From Cyclina sinensis (Eukaryota; Mollusca; Bivalvia; Venerida; Veneridae): 64,000 nucleotides of DNA. The notes beneath the pieces are model-generated. The model did no database searches. It worked only from the letters and a program-made list of their open reading frames with translations, and was not told where the DNA came from. Of the stretch, positions 10,575 through 20,134 are shown in pieces (within the stretch, counting starts at the first letter, position 1; every line of letters begins with the position of its first letter). The DNA lies in contig JAAONU010000008.1 of NCBI GenBank assembly GCA_012932295.1, positions 34,524,949 to 34,588,948 on the forward strand. The letters run 5' to 3'. A program made the translations under genes and the position numbers.

Positions 10575-10880
10575 ATCAAACATTCGTTGAATGCAGAGCT
10601 GAACGTCGAATGTATGTAGCTCTAGGAATATTATATTTTGAATGTTGTTCTAAATATCGATTGCACAGCTCTACATTCGCTGAATGCAGAGTTGAACGTC
10701 GACTGCATAGCTCTACATTCAGGAATATTGTATTTTGACTGTAGAGCTGAATGTCGATTGCAAAACTCTACATTCGATGAATGCAGAGCTGTGTATTTGC
10801 ATATCTGCTAATGCATAAATGAATAATGATTGCATAGCTGCATAGCTGTACACTGAATGTCGAACGTCGATTGCCGATCT
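10575..10880. repeat. Hairpin-forming short repeats (copy 2)
   Basis: At least four reiterations of GCAGAGCTGAACGTCGA / GTAGAGCTGAATGTCGATTG with intervening AGCTCTACATTC. GTAGAGC and GCTCTAC alternate, so single units fold into hairpins. Copies 1 and 3 have fewer units, with a Tc1 remnant directly upstream. Confidence 0.65.
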
Positions 10881-11337
10881 CGTAGCTAACTTCACTCTTA
10901 TTACCCGCGCTTATGATTAAAAAACATTTAACATAAGCCCCGCCTCCCAAATAGAAAGGAATTCATAGAATCCGCATGTTAAAGTGTCTTGAGCTAGTTG
11001 AAAATTTTGGGATAACATTTTATAAAACAATTTCAAAGAATATTCATGTTTCTATTGAATTAAAAAAATTATTTATTTGTAGGTGTTTGCAATAGTTGTC
11101 TGATATTTGAGGCTTGGGGCTATAGTGTTTCAGTAATGTTTTGTTTCCTAATAAGGACTGATTCCGGTTGAAAAAAGAAAACCCCCAATATCGTATTTTG
11201 TAATTCATAAAACTGTTTAATTTCTATATTTTTAAATTTTTCTACGTCGTTCGCATACATTCACCATTCTTAAGTTTACATGTTCCACTTCTCTTCATTG
11301 GAAAAGGAAATTAAAACAATTGGCTAGTTATTGTTCT

Positions 11338-11559
11338 TTAATTGATGGCATATTCATTCAAAGTTTTTAACTGTCCCCCGTAAGTGGCATCAGATGTTTA
11401 TGACTAAATATGGAAATTAGTCATAACTTCTTCGTGATGACCAACTTCCGATTAAAATTATAAAAACGAGAAATTAATTATCGTGAAATCAGAATAAACT
11501 ACCGCCTTGACGTGATTACAAAAGAAGCCAAAAACAACAGACTGAATTATTTGTTACAG
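11338..11559 (+). promoter_or_regulatory. Promoter block and non-coding exon 1 of gene A, copy 2
   Basis: Same motif order as in copy 1. The TATA-like TATAAAA is at 11459-11465. Exon 1 ends with TTGTTACAG at 11559, giving donor GT at 11560-11561. The acceptor AG ends at 11925. Confidence 0.6.
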
Positions 11560-11930
11560 GTTTAATTTTGTTTCATTCATTCATTCATTTATTCATTCAT
11601 TCATTCATTCATCCGTGTATCAGCCATCTACGTTGAATCATGTTCAGGAAATACTTGTATGTAAATTTTCTAAAGAAAAACACGGAATTTGAGCCTTTAG
11701 ACTGCTGAAGAAAGATTATCCCATCCGTCTGATACCGGACGATTAAGTTTCGAAGAATGAATTTTTGTTCATAAGTTAGGAGCTTAAGTATCGCGGCTGG
11801 CATGTCCTTTCAATAAATGAATAAGCATTATATGGCATATTGTACACTTGGTTAATCAATAGTTTGAATGTGATAAGTATATTAGATACTTGCATGATTT
11901 CATAATTCTCTGGTTTCAATTACAGATAAA

Positions 11931-12179
11931 ATGGCGTCTACTAAAGTCGTGATTTTAGTCGGGATGCTTTTCGTTGCAAGCCTCCTACAAGTTTGTCAGT
12001 GCAGGAGACGACTGAAAATTCGTAGAATGAACCGGATTCCTGGCGCCTTTACGGACTTTATCTATAGAGGACCATTATTAGCGTCTATTGGGCGATGTGA
12101 AGGAGATGGTGGTGTGTGTCAAATTATTAAAACGAATCGAGGAGCACGTTGTATTTGTGATGAGCAATTTGATTTCTAA
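11931..12179 (+). CDS. Secreted cysteine-rich cationic peptide, type A (copy 2)
   Basis: An 82-residue precursor identical to the copy 1 product except for one conservative change in the signal peptide (Ile13 to Leu). The mature peptide is unchanged. The ATG lies 5 nt after the acceptor ending at 11925, and in this copy no longer upstream open frame exists, supporting this start. The poly(A) signal used in the other copies is mutated (AATTAAAAG near 12360). The next AATAAA is at 12391-12396. It is the first gene of the A > C > B set. Pseudo-C follows 2.6 kb downstream on the same strand. Confidence 0.86.
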   Translation: MASTKVVILVGMLFVASLLQVCQCRRRLKIRRMNRIPGAFTDFIYRGPLLASIGRCEGDGGVCQIIKTNRGARCICDEQFDF

Positions 12180-13154
12180 GGACATTTACGGAACACTAAA
12201 TACGTACTGCGTTAACGAGTGGAGTTTTATGACTGGTATATACAACATAAATATGTTGACAGATAAGACACAAGTTTGATGGCTTTGTTCTGTTGCTTTT
12301 CAAAGTTGAAAATACTTTTTTTTAAAGTGGCATGGAAGAATAACACAATTCTGTTTTGAAATTAAAAGAACTAAATGTTTCTTTACAAGAAATAAAAGAA
12401 TAGAATCTTAAGAAGTGATATATTGTAGTAGGAATACAAGAGCACGTCCATAATACTGTAAATATGTTTAGAAAATGCTTTTGATCATATACAATGTATG
12501 TTTAACGTTGTGAGAAATTGATGTTTCATTTCTGTTTGCACTGTCTAGTTTCACTTATTATTTTATTTAAATTATATAATGTCGTACATTCTGTTGTGAT
12601 TGTTTCTGTTCAGTAATGTTTTATGACTGACAACTCAAGATTCAGTTGTTCCTTTTTTGTTTTACCTCTTTTAGTCGGATCCTAATTAATTTATAATGTT
12701 TACTTATAATTTATATTCATGCGTATTGTTTTTTATCTGTTAAAACATATTGTTATAAGGCATTATATATAACGAAATAAAATAAACATTGTTGCATTGA
12801 TTTGAACAATTTTTTACTTTTTTATCGGGTCCCGTGGAAATGACCAGATTGGTATAAGGTTAGATATAATTGAAACATGGTAAAATAGTAACACTCAAAA
12901 CCTTACATTCTCAAGCCGGCTTATTATACCCTGCTTATCAATAACGTCCCTACTTGTGTTTTGATGGTATTATTTAACGTTTTTTTGTTTCAGTGTTTCT
13001 GATCATTCAAGAAAACAACGTATGTCTGTTATACTGCTATACTTTACACTGAGCATCAAGAATAACAAGGCATTTTTCTTAATCAGTGTGTTTTTGTTAC
13101 ATGCACTGTGCTTCATGAGCCTTTGATATTTGAAACTGAAATATAATTTTATCA

Positions 13155-13735
13155 TCTGCACACTGAAAATCCAGCAGAACTTAGCGTTAGTATGAAAAGG
13201 AAACAGGATTTACTAGAAACTATCAATACATTTCACTCTGTTAATTGCATAAACCAGTATCTAAAGCATGAAAAAGGGACATGATTTGGCAAAACCTTCA
13301 GGTACATTCTGATCTGCTATCTGCTTCAGAACAGAGCTAAATGTAAGGACGAGAAGGAAATACAGTTTGCTAGAATTTAAGACATATTCCGACAAACACT
13401 AATTGCATTGCACGGTCATGCAGAACGTTATGTAAGAATGTGAGACAAATATGACTTGCTATGAACTAAAGACGTATTCTAATGCCCCAGGCAGATCCAC
13501 GGATCTACAAAACAATGAGCGAGAATGAGATAAACACCTGATTTGCAAGGATATCTAAACATAGTGTGGTCTGCAATATGAACGGTCAAGCAGAACATTC
13601 TTTAAGAACCAGAGGAAAACATGCGGTGTACCGGAGACACATTTCATCTGCAAATTTTACTTTCCTACAGAATATAATGTAAGAATCTAAAAGAAAAAGT
13701 GATGTTTGTGCTTTAGTTCAATCACTTATTTAATT
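13155..13735 (+). repeat. Degenerate 80-85 bp tandem repeat (copy 2)
   Basis: Collinear counterpart of 3260-3830, with the same diverged units and only point differences and short indels. Confidence 0.6.
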
Positions 13736-14273
13736 ATGATTCATTCAATCTACCGCTTTCATGGTAGAATGTTTCAATCGTAATGATAAATGTGATCTGG
13801 ACAATTCCCGTCCCTTTCAACCTGTCAGATTTTTCCATTCCAATCCTAAGATGGTATGATGATATTAGTACGGACCATTCCACTCCAACATTTTGACAGA
13901 TCTGTCAATTTTCCGTCCGGCCATTTCAAAAACTTGTACACAAGTACCTTTATTTCATCAACAAATACACTTTAATCATAATACTAACAAAGTGTCTAAT
14001 CTCTCGAACTTGTAAAAACCATCAACAACTTTATTAAAAGAAAAAAAATTGTCCGTCAGGAAAGATGTCCGAGATTCACAGAAGTTATGTTTATCTTCCT
14101 AAAATGATTACCTTCATAAAATTGCTCAAATACCACACCACCAAACTGCCTCCATATTTGATATATTACAAGTATAACACGTTTACAATGTACCGTTAGA
14201 ATTGTCCATGTCACGTTACTTCGTATCCCACATAGCACGGGTAAAGGAATTTAACAATGAGAGAGAAAGGTCA

Positions 14274-14510
14274 TTAATTGATGGCATTTTTTATTGATAT
14301 TGTATGAGTGGTTGTTACAAATAGTATTATATTATTACATGTCAAATGGACGTCCAAATATGGTAGTAAGTCATTAATTCCACTTTATGGCCAACATCCG
14401 ATAAGAAGTAAATAATGGAAAAGAAACGGCTGTGACAGAAATGTTAGGACGTGATTTTAAGAACAAGAAGCTATAGGAAGATATTAACAATTATGTGTAC
14501 GCATTTTTAC
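14274..14510 (+). promoter_or_regulatory. Promoter block of pseudogene C, copy 2
   Basis: Begins TTAATTGATGGCAT and includes CCAAATATGGTAGTAAG and CCAACATCCGAT. The exon-1 donor is replaced by TTTTTACAACC, so the block probably cannot splice to the coding exon at 14767. Confidence 0.5.
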
Positions 14511-14766
14511 AACCAGTCTGTCACATTTTGTGAATTTATTTATTTATGAAACTTCAGAACTTAGATTGCATCAGCTCTTTGTGGTGATAAAATATATTAA
14601 ATTTCATGCAAAGAAAACTAGTATCATTTTGTTTTAATTCTAAAATACTGATGTTATGTCACATAAATGGGTCTTAAATTTTTCATTCGAATAAAATTTC
14701 ATGTAATTTATAACTGTATTTAAAATAATTTATTCATCTCTTTCAATTTGTTTCTTTCGAATTTAG

Positions 14767-15081
14767 AAAACATGGTGGATACTAAAACTGTTTTTTTAGT
14801 TGGGGTTTCGTCGTAGCAAGTCTCTTAGAGTTTTGTCCTTGCCAGAGCAGAGAAGGTGCAGCATGAACCGGTTAACTGGAATGTGTAGATGCTTTATCTA
14901 CAGACCGAATGGTCCATCTGCAGCGCTAATTGGACGAATTGGAGGCGTTTCTCAAATAAAAAAACAACAACGAAAGTCTCAATGTATATGTGATACGCTA
15001 TTCGATATCAAGAAAGAGAACACTAAACATAACTTCTTTTGGTCACTGTTAGATTTATTATATTCGATGAAAATGTGTTGA
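14767..15081 (+). pseudogene. Type C cysteine-rich peptide pseudogene (copy 2)
   Basis: The coding exon starts right after an acceptor (CGAATTTAG, ending 14766), with ATG at 14772. The first codons read MVDTKTVFLVGV, matching the signal peptides of A and B. A small deletion then shifts the frame into TAG at 14814. The rest of the family fold is legible in another frame: MNRLTG (from 14863), cysteine, IYRPNGPS, IGR, then CICDTLFD. Relative to copy 3, nine bases are missing after IGR, which removes both the third cysteine and a premature stop. The fourth cysteine is serine. The normal stop is gone and the frame runs on to 15081. It is not functional. Confidence 0.82.
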
Positions 15082-16290
15082 CTAATAGGACTCTAAGATG
15101 GCTGGTTTCATTCTACATAGCTTGAGTAAATTGCGTATAAATATTTTAAGGAATTAAGGCTTGGAATAGACACAAAGAGTTGCGTTAGATGCCTAAGATA
15201 TCGAAATAAAACAGTCTAATGAGATAGTGTATAAAGAGAAATAGAAAGAACAATTAGAGCTTTGCAATTAGCAAAATGTAAACACTAACTTTATTGTAAA
15301 AACAACAAGGTCTTGGGAACTAGTGCTTAACAAAGAGGCTTTTCTTATTATTTCCCCCTTTCAGATTTGTGAAATTCATTGCTTTCCATCAAGACCTCTG
15401 GCTGCTATTGCAACTAAAAAGAAGAACTTCAAAGCTCTTCTAATCAACAACACCTTGCAGGGGATTTGATTATAATTTTGTACAGCTGTTATGTTGGTGG
15501 TTCTCGAAACAAATAGTGAAATCTATTAAAACCCGAAAATCATGGCCGCCAGGGTCGGTGCTTATTTTTATTTTATGTCTATAATGGAAATCTAAAATCC
15601 TTTCCTTAGAAATTACATAATTTTACACAGATGTTCCTTGAGAGATTCTTTATTAAAATTTTGAAATTTATTACGCTCCGTTGAATAAACATGGCTACCA
15701 GGGGCAGGGCTTATTTTCGTTATATCTAAATAGGAAAAATTAAAATTCTTCTTGTAGAACCTGCATTTCCAGTGGCAAAAACTACGTCCGCATCAAGTTT
15801 TAGGACTACTGATTTGAAACTTGGTGTTGATGTTTATCTATAAATGCAAATTTATACATGTGCACGCTAATGCCCGCTTTGTGGTTTTACGGCCCGTCAC
15901 AGCAATAACTTGCGATGAGAACTTCTTCCACATTTCCAAGGCTATTGTTTTGAAACTTTGTGTGCATGTTCCCCAATAAGTGTAAATCTATATGCATGAC
16001 CCCCCTCACAACCCACCTACCTGCTCCACCCCACCAAAGTCCTAAAACTTTGTGTCAGCCCCCAAATATCCAAATTTGAGGAATCGGACATAAGGGTCAC
16101 CAATACAATAAGGAAATTCAAAATTAATACAGTTTTGTGTAATCTTGAGGTCAAAGGGAAACACTAAATGAGTATGAAGGCGCTACAAAATCAGCTAACT
16201 ACACACAGAACATTGATGTATCTCCAGAAAAATACTTAAGCATAAGCAGTATGCATTCCAAGTACGTTAAGAATGATACTACCAATGTCA
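15082..16290. repeat. Decayed interspersed repeats
   Basis: No gene. About 15480-15790 holds two diverged units of about 150 bp, each with ATCATGGCCGCCAGGG / AACATGGCTACCAGGGG followed by GGGCTTATTTTCGTTAT and an ACACAGATGTTCCTTG segment. This is a type of short repeat common in bivalves. Copy 3 has the same at about 46860-47990 plus extra sequence (about 46850-47050), including a CAAGTGAGCAGTTAGG segment, which copy 2 has lost. Confidence 0.5.
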
Positions 16291-16292
16291 AC

Positions 16293-16401
16293 ATCAGTAC
16301 CATACTCTCCTCACTACCAACTTCAGTACCATACTTTCCTCACTACCAACTTCAGTACCATACTCTCCTCACTACCAACTTCAGTACCATACTCTCCTCA
16401 G
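16293..16401 (+). repeat. 29 bp minisatellite (copy 2)
   Basis: Four units of TCAGTACCATACTCTCCTCA plus CTACCAACT. The orthologous locus in copy 3 has a different 15 bp unit expanded about 26 times (47994-48390). Confidence 0.9.
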
Positions 16402-18000
16402 CATTTAAATCGAAAATGACAATGTTACGTTTCTCTGAAATAGTATCACCGACCCTTTAAATATTATTTACGCATTTCAATCGTAATTTAAATGCAGATT
16501 TTACCTTGGAGCAAACGTGAAGGTTTCTCTTTATGTCCATATAATATTAATATTTAATCCTACTAGAAGTCTTTTCGAATGCCTGTTAAACCTTAAATGA
16601 TGATTTACTTAAACAGACATACACACACATTACTATCTTATTCTGAACCCCCAAGCCAAAAACATTGACAAGATGTTCGTGAGTTTGATCAACATAATAT
16701 TTGTGTTAATCAAAAAGCGGAATAAAGATTGACATATTCAGCGATGACATTCAGTACCGAAAGAAGATTTTTTAAGATTTTTTAAAACTACGGTAAACTA
16801 AAGACTTTACAAGGCTGTTTCAAAAAATAAGATGAATGAATTTCGCAAAAAAATGAATTGTTTAAAAGCATACATTATTGCTATTCAATGTATGTTTTAA
16901 TGGCGTCAGTTTATCTTCATTTCTAGTAAATTCGAGGTCTCAATTTTCGCGAATCATGATTGGCAAGATATGTACCGTACGTCTTTTCAAATGTCTGTCG
17001 TTTTGATCTATTATTCGCAAAACATTTTGTATCGATCAATATCTTAATTCACCACATGTGATCATTCTATATGTTTGTTAATTAAAGGTTCGTTCGAGTC
17101 GGTTATTGAAAATATGAATACTAGTGCCAGATAATACATGTAAATACAAATATCTAGCAGAAGTTTTAAATCAACTAAACAAAACTTCACACGGTTTAAT
17201 CATGTTAATATGCAGAAAAACCAACAATCTCAATTTCGTTGACGAAATCGTTTGCAACAAATTGATTTCAAATTGTAACTCCTTCTTAAATTTAATTCCT
17301 AAAATATTGAAATTTTTTTACTCTCATTCGATCGATCTTAGGTTCATTCGTTAAGTTGTTCTTTAATCTATACCAATAAACTGTTCAATTAGTGTTGAAT
17401 TCTATTGTTTATAACATTTTGCAAAAGACTACGTTAAATTCTATACACGCACAGTTAACTAAGTTAGATATCTATTTTCCCTTTTACATCATACTCATAA
17501 TAATGCAGAAAAAATGACTAACCTCCTTAACACATTAAGTAGTCTATATAGTGTAAATGAGCATGAAACAATAGATGTCAAGTTTCTCTATCCTTGACAT
17601 GATTTTCATTTAGGAACGTTTACAGGTTTAGTCGCACTAAATGAAGACGTTTACTTTTTAAAACTATTTGAAAAGTATTATATTTGTTACACAAAACTTA
17701 AAATAGGTTCATTGAAAGAGTATTTCAGCAAACTTATTAGTATTACTTTACATTTATTTCATGTACTTTTCAAAAGACACATCAGGCGTCTTCGTTGAAC
17801 AAACACGAGACAAATCATCGGATGCACTTACTTTTCTTGTAATTAAATATATTGTCGCAAAATGCTGCTATTTCAATATGATTTATTTTGAAACTGTTTC
17901 TTTTGAAACTGTTACGATAAAGATGTTCAGGTTTAACTGATAAAACCTACCTTAAGAAGTCCAAGCATTAATTGGGGAATAATTCTACAAGTTTCTTATT
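16402..18000. other. Gene-free stretch upstream of gene B (copy 2)
   Basis: AT-rich, conserved in copy 3 (about 48400-49980) with point changes and small indels. The open frame at 17124-17354 recurs in copy 3 at 49105-49335 nearly unchanged, but it has no motif, and its conservation equals that of the flanking DNA. Confidence 0.5.
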
Positions 18001-18007
18001 CTTGGCT

Positions 18008-18047
18008 CTGTGTGTGTGTGTGCGTGTGTGTGTGTGTGTGTGTGTAG
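18008..18047 (+). repeat. TG microsatellite (copy 2)
   Basis: A (TG)n run with two interruptions. Copy 3 has a shorter one at about 49985-50017. Confidence 0.9.
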
Positions 18048-18207
18048 TGGGGGTGATTATTGGTATGGTCCTATATTAAATACAGCTAGTGTCTTATATC
18101 ATTTTCTCTTACTAACATCTATCGTTTTCACCTTCATAACAATATTTTTCCACGTTACGAAATGTTAATTAGAGATATGGTGAGAAACGGAACGTATAAA
18201 CGCTCCT

Positions 18208-18437
18208 TTAATTGATGCTGTTTTCTTTTCATTTTTATAAGTGTTCGTCCTAAGTAGCATCACAAGTAACTTCCAAATATGGTAGTAAATAATTACTTCT
18301 ACATAACGAACATCCGATCACAAGTGTATACAAAATACCAAGAATCTGTACAATAGTAAAGACAAAGTTTGGAAAGTGACAGCAAGACAAACAAGAAAAG
18401 AAAGGAATAAACGACAGATTAACTTGCTCATTTTTAG
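18208..18437 (+). promoter_or_regulatory. Promoter block and non-coding exon 1 of gene B, copy 2
   Basis: Starts TTAATTGATGCTG, followed by AGCATCACA, CCAAATATGGTAGTAA and GAACATCCGATCA, the same succession as at genes A and C. TATACAAAA at 18327-18335 is in the TATA position. Exon 1 ends CTCATTTTTAG, with a good donor GTATGA at 18438. The acceptor is TTTTTTCATAG, ending at 19018, giving an intron of about 580 bp. Confidence 0.62.
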
Positions 18438-18728
18438 GTATGACTTTATTTTGAACATAATAATGTATTTAAAGAAACGTGTTGTCAGGGCTTTATCTAT
18501 TTACACAAGAATTATAGAACTTGCTTTTTTCAGCTCCCTGACAAAAAATTACAGTACGGATATGATCATAAATAAATAATATTTTTTGTAATGCATCTAA
18601 AGCGACTGACTCACAGAATTGACCTGAACATTTTTCTCTTTAAAAATTTAAGAGAAGTTAATATACTATGGAAAAAACAAGATAATATTATGCTTCTATA
18701 CACCATGAAAACTGGAAAAAAATGTTTT

Positions 18729-18870
18729 ACCTCTACCAGGATTCGAACCCATGCCTTTCGGTCGATAAAATTTTACCCCGTTAGTCACGGGGTAGATACT
18801 TAAGTTATATCATTAATTTTGACGAAACTTGATATCTTGTCGCTGTGGCTCAGTGGGTGGTGTTCATCGT
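18729..18870 (-). repeat. tRNA-derived SINE-like fragment in gene B intron (copy 2)
   Basis: The minus strand reads GGGTTCGAATCC, a perfect RNA polymerase III B box, preceded by an anticodon-arm-like hairpin (CCCCG, TGACTAA, CGGGG). TCTACC and GGTAGA can pair as an acceptor stem. There is no D arm, so it is not a working tRNA. About 90 bp away on the plus strand, TGGCTCAGTGGG resembles an A box. These are decayed tRNA-like fragments. Confidence 0.45.
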
Positions 18871-19021
18871 CGCTTTATTCTTTTACTTTTTTTCATCGTC
18901 GGCCCATCTTTGAGATAGTCGCTTTAAAATAAAACAAATGTAAACCAGGTGTTAGTAAAAACTCATTTTTATGTAATATGATTTTGCGTAATTTAAAAGC
19001 TAATTTCTTTTTTCATAGGAA

Positions 19022-19273
19022 ATGGCGTCTAGAATAATTGTCACTTTGATTGGGTTACTTGTCTTTACAAGTCTCCTGGAAGTTTGTCAGTGCCGAAGAC
19101 GTAAGATATGTAGAATGAACCGGATTACCGGCACCTGTGAGGACGTAACGTATCGACCAAACGGTCCATTGTCAGCGCCTAATGGACGTTGTGAAGGAAT
19201 TGGTGGCAACTGTGAAGTGATTCGGATAGGACGCAGACACAGATGCATATGTAATATGATACTTCCGGACTAG
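19022..19273 (+). CDS. Secreted cysteine-rich cationic peptide, type B (copy 2)
   Basis: This encodes an 83-residue precursor. The signal peptide covers residues 1-24 (MASRIIVTLIGLLVFTSLLE, then VCQC). The mature 59 residues begin RRRKIC and contain six cysteines at 30, 39, 57, 64, 75 and 77, spaced C-x8-C-x17-C-x6-C-x10-C-x-C. This implies three disulfides. The last four resemble the end of a defensin fold (GGNC, ten residues, CIC), but the N-terminal spacing does not fit CS-alpha-beta defensins. The ATG is 3 nt after a strong acceptor. AATAAA is at 19452-19457. The peptide is strongly basic. I infer an antimicrobial role. B appears closest to the ancestral, fully bridged form. Confidence 0.88.
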   Translation: MASRIIVTLIGLLVFTSLLEVCQCRRRKICRMNRITGTCEDVTYRPNGPLSAPNGRCEGIGGNCEVIRIGRRHRCICNMILPD

Positions 19274-19459
19274 AAAGTGTGTTGTCTTTGTTAGCTTTCT
19301 CTGTTTGATACAAAAGGAGAAAGACATAAAATTTGATGAATGTTTGTTGAATCATAGACGTTTTAGGATATTGATATTTTGGAAAGAAAATAATCAGTGC
19401 TTTAAATACAGTCAAGGAAATAGCAAACAAGCTCAGTGCGTGAATGTTTAAAATAAAAT

Positions 19460-20134
19460 ACATATATTTATTACTGTACAACATACAGACTAAAGAATGA
19501 ATAAGTTCACCACGCCATTTGTATCTTTTAAAAACTCCAGCTCAAATTAAAAGAATAAATATTTTTTCAACAGATTAAAAGGCTTTCTAAATAAATGATT
19601 TATGCGAATGTTATTGTTGCCTGTTGATGTTTCTTTTCACAATGTTTTTGAAGTTCAAAAGTGTACTTCGGGTTTTTATATTTAACGTTTTGGCGGTGCA
19701 CATCCGTGTATACATCTGCTTTATCGGTAATCTCCGCGTTCACACCGGTTAGTCTATGCTGCAAACAATTTGCAATGATAAACAGTCAGAAAAATCGGAC
19801 AGACATCAGTTGAAACAGCTGAGTCGCTTAAATTTAAGAAGTGTATTCCATTAGAATATCTCTGCTATGTATATGCGTGTTTACTTTTCAATTATTAGTC
19901 ACTGCACTCTGAAACTCGAACAGATTGTTAAGCGGTGCATCCATACTGAACTAGAACACAACCTCGGCACTTTTTACAGACTGAAACGAGTTACTGCTTT
20001 GATAACGGTCATATCGCCTCGGTCAATATTATTTTTTTTGGCACATATCACATTATATTCACCAGTTAAAAAGTCCATATCTGTATAATATTCTTCAAGA
20101 AAATACTGATAAATTGGGCAATATTTTCGTGAAG
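19460..20134. other. Gene-free stretch after gene B (copy 2)
   Basis: No supported feature. The frame 19867-20088 recurs in copy 3 unchanged, but the surrounding non-coding DNA is equally conserved. The counterpart is about 51430-52107. Confidence 0.5.

Noticed and set aside
18729..18800. A genuine tRNA gene on the minus strand
   Set aside because: There is a perfect B box and an anticodon-like hairpin, but no D arm, and the loop lacks the usual U before the anticodon. It is better read as a SINE fragment.
19179..19484. 101-codon minus-strand frame over the gene B 3' end (also 51152-51457)
   Set aside because: It is antisense to gene B and its 3' UTR, is AT-rich and has no motif.
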